DNA of 25,628 bases, taken from assembly GCA_045637525.1 (NCBI GenBank), contig JAZTZP010000106.1, positions 1-25,628 on the forward strand, given 5' to 3'. The notes under the pieces are model-generated. The model made no database searches, was not told the DNA's origin, and worked only from the letters and a program-made list of their open reading frames with translations. This DNA comes from JAZTZP01 sp045637525 (GTDB lineage Bacteria > Bacillota > Clostridia > UBA1381). How positions within the stretch are numbered: the first letter of the stretch is position 1; each line of letters begins with the position of its first letter. Positions 1 through 5,575 of the stretch are shown here, in pieces. Position numbers and translations under genes: made by a program.

Positions 1-136
1 CTTGCGGCAAAATGGCCGCAAATTTCACTCGCATTTATGCGAATTTCACCCAACCATATGGTTGGATTTCACTTTTTGCTTGTAGCAAAAAATTTCACTG
101 TAAATTATAGTTTATCGCAGATAAACTATAATTTAT
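1..136 (-). repeat. Fishbone multi-hairpin repeat, copy 1 (inverted, cut by window edge)
   Basis: This is the left half of the same element as copies 2 and 3, in the opposite orientation, and it continues beyond the window start. Read on the plus strand it holds hairpins TTGCGGC..GCCGCAA (2-21), TCGCATTTATGCGA (29-42), CCAACCATATGGTTGG (50-65) and TTTTTGCT..AGCAAAAA (73-91). Each is followed by an ATTTCAC linker. The terminal long hairpin built on TAAATTATAGTTTATC lies at 101-135. The element ends beside the terminator of the housekeeping operon rather than inside the operon. No coding sequence is visible in it. Confidence 0.9.
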
Positions 137-239
137 CTTACTAATTGAAAAAAGTTCTTATCCAAATCCCGTAAATTTTCCAAAAAGTATTGACACAAAC
201 AAAGCAATCTCTCACTATTGCTAAACGATTTTAACATAA

Positions 240-271
240 AAGGCAGCTGAGTCCGTTTAATCAGCCGCCTT
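240..271 (-). terminator. Rho-independent terminator of the panT-coaX-xseAB-ispA-PAP2 operon
   Basis: On the minus strand an 11-bp stem (AAGGCGGCTGA with TCAGCTGCCTT, one G-U pair) is followed by TTTTATG. It lies about 80 bases after the stop codon of the divergent PAP2 gene, the last gene of the leftward operon. The U-tract is short, so termination may be incomplete. The remaining bases from 137 to 352 show no gene. Confidence 0.7.
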
Positions 272-352
272 CTTTAAAATATAACCTTATTCCTTTTAAT
301 TATAATTTCACATTTTACCGCAATACCGCAAAAGCTAATTTGAAAGTATTAC

Positions 353-805
353 CTATCTGAATCGGATAAGAGCAACCATAATTCCGAGAACAGCTCCCGC
401 AAGCACTTCCATCGGCGTATGTCCCAGAAGCTCCTTAAGCCTCTTTTCCGTATCGTCAAAATCCCCTCTGCCCCAGTTATCTACAAGTTGATTAAGAATC
501 TTCGCCTGTTGTCCGGCACTTCGTCTTACACCGGCAGCATCATACATCACGACAAGTGCAAAGCACGCACAAACGGCAAATATAGGACTGCCGAATCCCA
601 TCTTAAGCCCGACCGAAACCGCAAGCGAAACAACAAACGATGAATGAGAGCTCGGCATACCGCCCGAGCCTATCATTCTCCCGAAGTCCAGCTTTTTGTT
701 TATTATACAAACAAGAATAACCTTTAAAACCTGTGCAATAAACCATGCCGTTATTGTAGCCATTAAAATATCATTGCTCCAGAATTCATCAAAAACTGCT
801 TTCAT
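353..805 (-). CDS. Divergent PAP2 family membrane protein (YuiD-like)
   Basis: A 150-residue integral membrane protein of the divergent PAP2 (DUF212) family, which resembles acid phosphatases or vanadium haloperoxidases. The glycine-rich stretch followed by MPSSHSSFVVSLAVSVG (about residues 48-67) and the later YDAAGVRRSAGQQA segment (about 89-102) are hallmarks. Several hydrophobic helices are evident, including residues 15-34 and near the C-terminus. The family is often presumed to act on lipid or polyprenyl phosphates, but its substrate is not established. It is the last gene of the operon, 26 bases after ispA, which makes a link to polyprenyl phosphate metabolism plausible. The ribosome site GGGAG is about 13 bases upstream of the ATG. 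In many Clostridia this gene sits between ispA and dxs; here a terminator and repeat copy 1 follow instead. Confidence 0.85.
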   Translation of the reverse strand: MKAVFDEFWSNDILMATITAWFIAQVLKVILVCIINKKLDFGRMIGSGGMPSSHSSFVVSLAVSVGLKMGFGSPIFAVCACFALVVMYDAAGVRRSAGQQAKILNQLVDNWGRGDFDDTEKRLKELLGHTPMEVLAGAVLGIMVALIRFR

Positions 806-831
806 TATATAACTTAAACTCCCTTAAATAA

Positions 832-1713
832 TTAACTGCTTCTGTAAACCAGGTATTCCACAAGCATTTTTAAAACGTCCGCCTTTTCCCCGAATATGTC
901 AAGAGCCCGGACTGCCTTTGCCGAATATTCCTTCATGAGTTCACGAGCCTGTGAAATTCCGCATATGCTTACATATGTATTCTTACCATTATCCGCATCA
1001 CTGCCAATATTCTTTCCAAGCTTTGCCTCATCGCCCTCAACATCTAAAATGTCGTCCTGTATCTGAAATGCAATTCCGAGGTTTACCGCAAACTCATCAC
1101 ATGCGGCAATCCTCTCTTCATCAGCACCGGCAAGAACAGCTCCGGCCTTGCATGAAGAACGGATTATAGCACCCGTTTTAAGAGAATGAATATACCTAAG
1201 CTCATCAAGTGTAATATCCTTCTTTTCGCTCTCAATATCCACAATCTGACCGCCTATCATGCCCTCTGTTCCCGATGACTCGCCGATTATGTTTATTACA
1301 CGAAGCACAGTTTCAGCAGGAAGATATTTCACCGCCGACATAGTTTCAAAAGCCTTATTAAGCAACGCATCCCCGGCAAGTATGGCGTTCGCCTCACCGA
1401 ACTTTATGTGGTTTGTAGGCATACCACGCCTTAAATCGTCATTATCCATAGCCGGCAGGTCGTCATGAATTAATGAATAAGTGTGTATCATCTCCATAGC
1501 TGCTGCAAAAGGAACTACCCTTTCTCTGTCTCCTCCGCACATAATACAGCATTCACTCATAAGCACAGGACGCAGTCTTTTTCCGCCGGCAAGCAGGCTG
1601 TAACGCATAGCGTCGTAAATTAACGCCTGAGGATTGTCCTTTTCCGGTACAAGCTCCGACAATGCATTATGAAAAAATTCTGCCTGCTCCTTTAAATATT
1701 TATTAAAATCCAT
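832..1713 (-). CDS. ispA: Polyprenyl synthetase (farnesyl/geranylgeranyl diphosphate synthase)
   Basis: A 293-residue short-chain trans-prenyl diphosphate synthase that condenses isopentenyl diphosphate with allylic diphosphates in the cytoplasm, supplying precursors of undecaprenyl phosphate and quinones. The family motifs are all present: GGKRLRP (about 43-49), the first aspartate-rich motif DDLPAMD (84-90) with the following DDLRRG, and the second motif DDILD (220-224). Length is normal for IspA. It starts 14 bases after xseB, in the xseA-xseB-ispA order conserved in many bacteria, so co-translation with xseB is likely. The product chain length (C15 or C20) cannot be decided by eye. Confidence 0.93.
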   Translation of the reverse strand: MDFNKYLKEQAEFFHNALSELVPEKDNPQALIYDAMRYSLLAGGKRLRPVLMSECCIMCGGDRERVVPFAAAMEMIHTYSLIHDDLPAMDNDDLRRGMPTNHIKFGEANAILAGDALLNKAFETMSAVKYLPAETVLRVINIIGESSGTEGMIGGQIVDIESEKKDITLDELRYIHSLKTGAIIRSSCKAGAVLAGADEERIAACDEFAVNLGIAFQIQDDILDVEGDEAKLGKNIGSDADNGKNTYVSICGISQARELMKEYSAKAVRALDIFGEKADVLKMLVEYLVYRSS

Positions 1714-1727
1714 GATTTTACCCGTCC

Positions 1728-1952
1728 TTACTGCTGTAAATCCTTAAATTCTTCTTCCTTCATTGTCCCGTCCTCAGATGCTAAAAGTACAGTTACCTTC
1801 TTCTCAGCAGTTTCCAAAATCTTCTGACAGCTTTTTGAAAGCTTTATACCCTTTTCAAATAATTCAAGAGACTCATCCAAAGAAACATCACCGCGTTCAA
1901 GCTTCTCAACCGTTTCTTCAAGCTCAGCCATAGTTTTCTCAAAATTCAACAT
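1728..1952 (-). CDS. xseB: Exodeoxyribonuclease VII small subunit
   Basis: A 74-residue XseB. The sequence FEKTMAELEETVEKLERGDVS followed by LDESLELFEKGIKLSKSCQKIL is the typical helical small-subunit fold, and length is normal. It assembles in several copies with XseA to form exonuclease VII, which degrades single-stranded DNA into acid-soluble oligonucleotides. The ribosome site AAAGGATG is 7-10 bases before the ATG at 1952 and lies just outside the end of repeat copy 2. XseA and xseB normally lie very close together or overlap. Here they are separated by about 357 bases, almost all of it the repeat, which could uncouple their expression. Confidence 0.93.
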   Translation of the reverse strand: MLNFEKTMAELEETVEKLERGDVSLDESLELFEKGIKLSKSCQKILETAEKKVTVLLASEDGTMKEEEFKDLQQ

Positions 1953-1973
1953 TATATATCATCCTTTCTGTGG

Positions 1974-2314
1974 TAAATTATAGTTTATCTGCGATAAACT
2001 ATAATTTACAGTTAAATTTTTTGCCACAGGCAAAAAGTGAAATCCAACCATATGGTTGGGTGAAATTCGCATAAATGCGAGTGAAATTTGCGTCCAAATT
2101 GCCGCAAGTTATGGAAAGAAAATCGACAAGCGATTTTCTGATTTAAATTTGAAATCGCTTGCGATTTCTACCGAAACCTGTCGCATAGCGACAGATTTCA
2201 CCCATGCTTTGCATGGATTTCACTCACACGAAGTGTGAATTTCACATTTTGCTAAAAGCAAAATATTTCACTATTATAGTTTAGAGGCGAACAGCCTATA
2301 AACTATAATTTATC
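1974..2314 (+). repeat. Fishbone multi-hairpin repeat, copy 2 (between xseA and xseB)
   Basis: A 341-bp element of the same length and order as copy 3. It begins with the 16-bp-stem hairpin TAAATTATAGTTTATC/GATAAACTATAATTTA, followed by hairpins separated by GTGAAAT (the first is mutated to GTTAAAT). After two central hairpins come hairpins separated by ATTTCAC, then a closing long hairpin ending ATAATTTATC. The xseA stop codon (2310-2312 on the minus strand) lies inside the right end. Compared with copy 3, hairpin 2 reads TTTTTGCC..GGCAAAAA instead of TTTTTGCT..AGCAAAAA. Hairpin 7 reads GAAATCG..CGATTTC instead of GAAATTG..CAATTTC. Both are paired changes. Hairpin 5 has one uncompensated change (TTGCGTC). 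A 60-codon open frame inside (2056-2238) is a by-product of the repeat. Confidence 0.95.
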
Positions 2315-3479
2315 TCGTTCTTTTACACCGAATACTGTCTTTATTTAATCTTAAATCAAATTCCTCATCAACCTCTATATCGTCGCCTTTGCGTATTAAA
2401 GTACCATCGTCCTTAAGCGCCGCCGCATAGCCTCTTGCCATAACCGCAAGCGGACTCAGCGTATCAAGCTTGGCCGCAAGCTCTCCGAGATTTTTTCTGC
2501 CGCCTAAAACGATAATATTCATTCTCTGCTCTATCCGTCTCATCAAGCTGTCTGTTTTAAGACTGTTCTGACGAATTTTATCCATCGGATCGGGTGGCGT
2601 AAGCGCTTTAAGCCTGAGTCTTAAATTTTCGTTTCTTTTCACAACGGCATTCACTATACGGCTTTTTATAATGCTTATATTCCCGACAAGCTCTGTTGCC
2701 GACGGAACAGCAAGCTCTGCCGCCGCCGATGGTGTAGGTGCGCGCAAATCTGCCACAAAATCCGCTATCGTGAAATCCGTTTCATGACCTACTGCTGAAA
2801 TAATGGGGATTTCGGATGCAAAAATTGCCCTTGCAACCTCTTCTTCGTTAAACGCCCACAAATCCTCAATAGAACCACCGCCTCTGCCTACTATTAAAAC
2901 ATCAGCACCCTTAGTATCATTAAAATATTTAATCGCACGGATTATATCGGGAGCCGCTCCCGCCCCCTGAACAAGCGACGGATATATAATAATCTTCGTA
3001 AGCGGAAAACGACGTGTTATTACGTTTATTATATCCCTTACCGCCGCACCGGTAGTAGCAGTAACAACGCCCACTCTCTCAGGATAACGGGGTATCGGCT
3101 TTTTGTAGCCCTGTTCAAAAAGCCCCTCCTCGGAAAGCTTTTTCTTCAGCTTTTCATATGCCGCATAAAGGTCGCCCATTCCGTCTCTTTTCATTTCTTC
3201 TATATACAGCTGATACGAACCGCCTGCCTCATACACGCTGATTCTGCCTCTTGCCATAACCTTCATTCCGTCTGTCGGCTCAAAATCAAGAGTATTTGCC
3301 GAGCTTTTAAACATTACGGCTTTTAAAACTCCGCCTTCGTCTTTTAACGTTACATATATATGACCCGAATAGTGCCTCTTAAAGTTTGATATTTCGCCCT
3401 TTATCCAGATATTATTCAGCAACACATTGCTGTCTATCATTTTTTTCAGATAATTGTTTATCTGTGTCACCGTAGCCAT
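2310..3479 (-). CDS. xseA: Exodeoxyribonuclease VII large subunit
   Basis: A 389-residue catalytic subunit of exonuclease VII. The N-terminal OB-fold (about residues 1-100, starting MATVTQINNYLKKMID) binds single-stranded DNA. The nuclease domain shows VGVVTATTGAAVRDIINV, the GRGGGSIEDLWAFN motif and GHETDFTIADFVADLRAPTPSA. The C-terminal part (about 280-389) is the helical XseB-binding region. The ATG at 3479 was chosen because TTGGAG stands 6 bases before it and the protein then starts like its relatives. A TTG four codons upstream (3491) is the alternative. The gene is bounded on both sides by repeat copies: the ribosome site lies just outside copy 3, and the TAA stop is supplied by the end of copy 2. 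Confidence 0.95.
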   Translation of the reverse strand: MATVTQINNYLKKMIDSNVLLNNIWIKGEISNFKRHYSGHIYVTLKDEGGVLKAVMFKSSANTLDFEPTDGMKVMARGRISVYEAGGSYQLYIEEMKRDGMGDLYAAYEKLKKKLSEEGLFEQGYKKPIPRYPERVGVVTATTGAAVRDIINVITRRFPLTKIIIYPSLVQGAGAAPDIIRAIKYFNDTKGADVLIVGRGGGSIEDLWAFNEEEVARAIFASEIPIISAVGHETDFTIADFVADLRAPTPSAAAELAVPSATELVGNISIIKSRIVNAVVKRNENLRLRLKALTPPDPMDKIRQNSLKTDSLMRRIEQRMNIIVLGGRKNLGELAAKLDTLSPLAVMARGYAAALKDDGTLIRKGDDIEVDEEFDLRLNKDSIRCKRTR

Positions 3480-3510
3480 ACGTGGCTCCAAATTCTATCG
3501 CTCCCTTCGG

Positions 3511-3851
3511 TAAATTATAGTTTATCTGCGATAAACTATAATTTACAGTGAAATTTTTTGCTACAAGCAAAAAGTGAAATCCAACCATATGGTTGGGTGA
3601 AATTCGCATAAATGCGAGTGAAATTTGCGGCCATTTCGCCGCAAGTTATGGAAAGAAAATCGACAAGCGATTTTCTGATTTTAAATTCAGAAATTGCTTG
3701 CAATTTCTACCGAAACCTGTCGCATGGCGACAGATTTCACCCATGCTTTGCATGGATTTCACTCACACGAAGTGTGAATTTCACATTTTGCTGAAAGCAA
3801 AATATTTCACTATTATAGTTTAGCGGATATGCCGCTAAACTATAATTTATC
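3511..3851 (+). repeat. Fishbone multi-hairpin repeat, copy 3 (between coaX and xseA)
   Basis: The best-preserved copy, 341 bp. Hairpins in order: H1 3511-3545; H2 3555-3573; H3 CCAACCATATGGTTGG 3581-3596; H4 TCGCATAAATGCGA 3604-3617; H5 TTGCGGC..GCCGCAA 3625-3644; H6 AGAAAATCG..CGATTTTCT 3654-3676; H7 AGAAATTG..CAATTTCT 3689-3708; H8 CTGTCGC..GCGACAG 3717-3733; H9 CCATGC..GCATGG 3741-3755; H10 TCACAC..GTGTGA 3763-3777; H11 ATTTTGCT..AGCAAAAT 3785-3803; H12 3812-3846. GTGAAAT precedes each of H2 to H5 and ATTTCAC follows each of H8 to H11. The coaX stop (3847-3849) is inside the right end. The ends form a 14-bp inverted repeat, TAAATTATAGTTTA. The open frames across it are spurious. Confidence 0.95.
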
Positions 3852-4608
3852 TTTCGTAATATATTTTTTCAAGTCCTTTTAAAAGCAACTCATCATCATA
3901 GATAATATCATGTGAACAATGCTTCACTACAAGCCCGGCAAGCCCTCCCGTTGCTATTACGGTTGCATCTGTTCCCAGTTCATCACAGAGCCGGTCTATC
4001 ATGCCGTCAAGCATAGCGGCCGTACCGTATACCGCACCGCTTTTCATACACTCAACCGTGTTTTTTCCGGCAACTCTTCCGGGACTGCTTATATCAATAT
4101 GCGGAAGCTGTGACGTGCTTCCAGACAATGCTTCAAGCGACAGTCTCATTCCGGGGATAATCGAAGTTCCCACATATACACCGTCCTTGTTAATCGCTGA
4201 AATGGTTGTTGCCGTACCCATGTCTATTATTATAAGCGGTGGCGGATAGGAGGCAAGTGCCGCAACAGCGTCTACTATCAAATCGCTTCCCATAGCGGAC
4301 GGGTTATCCATGTCAATTTTTAAAGACGTACAGCCCTTAACGTCAACAAACTCCGGTGCTTTTCCGGTAATTATTCTTACAGCTTCCGACAAAACTGTAT
4401 TTATCGGCGGCACGACCGAGGAAATTATACTTCCCAAAACGTCATCCGCCTTTATATTATATATATCCAGAAAACCTTTAAACACAACAGCATATTCAAT
4501 TTCCGTCTTATTTTTATCGGTCTTTATTCTGCTTTTACATAAAACATTACCGTTTTCTATACAGCCTAAAACAATATTTGTGTTTCCGACATCAAGTACA
4601 AACAGCAT
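3847..4608 (-). CDS. coaX: Type III pantothenate kinase
   Basis: A 253-residue CoaX of the ASKHA fold, catalysing ATP-dependent phosphorylation of pantothenate, the first step of coenzyme A synthesis, in the cytoplasm. Visible motifs are the phosphate-binding DVGNTN (6-11), GSDLIVDAVAA (107-117, holding the catalytic Asp 109; many relatives have GADR here) and the DMGTATT loop (129-135). Length is normal. AAGGAGGT lies 8 bases before the ATG, partly in the 14-base gap to the transporter gene upstream, so the two are co-transcribed. The TAA stop is formed by the end of repeat copy 3, suggesting that the repeat was inserted at or over the original gene end. Confidence 0.95.
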   Translation of the reverse strand: MLFVLDVGNTNIVLGCIENGNVLCKSRIKTDKNKTEIEYAVVFKGFLDIYNIKADDVLGSIISSVVPPINTVLSEAVRIITGKAPEFVDVKGCTSLKIDMDNPSAMGSDLIVDAVAALASYPPPLIIIDMGTATTISAINKDGVYVGTSIIPGMRLSLEALSGSTSQLPHIDISSPGRVAGKNTVECMKSGAVYGTAAMLDGMIDRLCDELGTDATVIATGGLAGLVVKHCSHDIIYDDELLLKGLEKIYYER

Positions 4609-4622
4609 TTTTCAGTACCTCC

Positions 4623-5255
4623 TTAAACCACAAACGTCATCCTCATAACCTTACGCATAGCCTTAACAACCGCCACTGCAATTATCGCGGCGACTATCGC
4701 CTCAACAACTCCGTTTATTCCGATCGTCGGAAGTATTACAGCCTTATACATTGTCTCAACAGCAATTTCCTTAGCTGAAGCGTATGTATCGGCAAAGAAA
4801 AAATATATCATGTTCATAACAAGCAAAGTATTTGTCATGGACCCTGCCGCACCTGCCGCTATAAGAGACATGGTGTTGCCTGTCTTTCTTAATGCTTTAC
4901 AAACAAAATAAGGAACAACTCCGACCAGAATACGCGGAACAAAGCAAACAACAAGGCTAAGAGGACTTCCGCCGAATTCGCCTATTGAATAAAACGGTGT
5001 GAAAACAAACGACGTAGGCGTTGGGTTAAGAGTGTTTGTTGCAAGGCTTGTAAGCCCGAAAACAAAGCCTAAAATCCCGCCTTTGACAGGTCCGAGCAGT
5101 ATTGAACCGACAATTACAGGAATATGCACCGTAGTGGCACGAATAGCACCGACAGGGATATACCCAATCCCCGGTGTTACCGTAAGAAGTACGATAATCG
5201 CCGAAAACACCGCAAGATACACAAGTGATACTGTTTTTTCTGATACTTTTTTCAT
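4623..5255 (-). CDS. panT: ECF transporter S component, probably for pantothenate
   Basis: A 210-residue membrane protein with about six hydrophobic segments, matching substrate-binding S components of energy-coupling-factor transporters (ECF_trnsprt). Characteristic stretches are GYIPVGAIRATTVHIPVIVGS and LLGPVKGGILGFVFGL in the N-terminal half. S components work with a shared EcfA-EcfA'-EcfT module, not present here. The substrate is inferred from coaX following directly: uptake of pantothenate and then its phosphorylation. The start was placed at the ATG preceded by GGGAGG at 10 bases; an upstream in-frame start at 5306 would add 17 residues unlike the family. This is the first gene of the operon, about 60 bases downstream of a strong promoter. 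Confidence 0.8.
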   Translation of the reverse strand: MKKVSEKTVSLVYLAVFSAIIVLLTVTPGIGYIPVGAIRATTVHIPVIVGSILLGPVKGGILGFVFGLTSLATNTLNPTPTSFVFTPFYSIGEFGGSPLSLVVCFVPRILVGVVPYFVCKALRKTGNTMSLIAAGAAGSMTNTLLVMNMIYFFFADTYASAKEIAVETMYKAVILPTIGINGVVEAIVAAIIAVAVVKAMRKVMRMTFVV

Positions 5256-5323
5256 TTTAAAAAAACCTCCCGCTACTGCTCCCACTGATTTTGGGATGCA
5301 ATGCAAAATTTGTATATACCTTT

Positions 5324-5352
5324 ATTATATTACTTTCAGCCAAAAAAATCAA
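5324..5352 (-). promoter_or_regulatory. Sigma-A type promoter for the panT-coaX operon
   Basis: On the minus strand TTGATT (5347-5352) and a perfect TATAAT (5324-5329) are separated by exactly 17 bases. They lie about 70 bases before the panT start codon, leaving a short leader with no obvious riboswitch fold. The stretch from 5353 to 5440 shows no gene or clear signal. Confidence 0.75.
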
Positions 5353-5446
5353 TGGTATATTTATACAAAAAAAGCTCCGCAATATACTAATATTAAGTTT
5401 AACCCGAACGGGAAATTACAGTAATTTATTTTAAAACAACGAAAAA

Positions 5447-5480
5447 CCGTATTTGTTAATTCGTTTTTTAACAAATACGG
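5447..5480 (-). terminator. Rho-independent terminator after the FAD oxidoreductase gene
   Basis: A perfect 13-bp stem, CCGTATTTGTTAA (5447-5459) with TTAACAAATACGG (5468-5480), has an 8-base loop and is followed on the minus strand by TTTTTC. It ends the leftward catabolic cluster and insulates the panT operon promoter downstream. The other side has only a short T-tract, so it may be weakly bidirectional. Confidence 0.8.
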
Positions 5481-5499
5481 CACGTTTTAAATTATTTTT

Positions 5500-5513
5500 G
5501 CTAATGCATTAGC
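5500..5513. other. Perfect 14-bp palindrome GCTAATGCATTAGC
   Basis: A perfect palindrome in the 3' untranslated stretch between the FAD oxidoreductase gene and its terminator. A second short inverted repeat, ATATGTA-TT-TACATAT, sits at 5558-5573 immediately after the stop codon. Either could be an RNA-stabilising hairpin or a protein site. No function can be assigned. Confidence 0.3.
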
Positions 5514-5575
5514 GCATAATCTTTTATTTACTCAAAGGCTCCTTCTCAGATAAAATTATATGTATTTACATATGT

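Noticed and set aside
190..218. Plus-strand promoter with TTGACA at 190-195
   Set aside because: The hexamer 17 bases downstream is CACTAT, a poor -10 box, and no gene follows on that strand.
2056..2238. Small gene on the plus strand starting MGEIRINASEIC
   Set aside because: It lies wholly within repeat copy 2 and has a near-identical partner in copy 3 that shifts frame; there is no independent ribosome site.
3593..3823. Small gene on the plus strand starting MGEIRINASEICGH
   Set aside because: By-product of repeat copy 3, differing from the copy 2 version by frame in its second half.
3511..3851. CRISPR array, because short identical GTGAAAT units recur at near-regular spacing
   Set aside because: The repeated unit is only 7 bases, it reverses orientation at the centre, the 'spacers' are hairpins repeated in other copies, and no cas genes are present.
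5256..5323. Riboswitch in the leader of the panT-coaX operon
   Set aside because: The leader is only about 60 bases and shows no conserved riboswitch core or alternative terminator.
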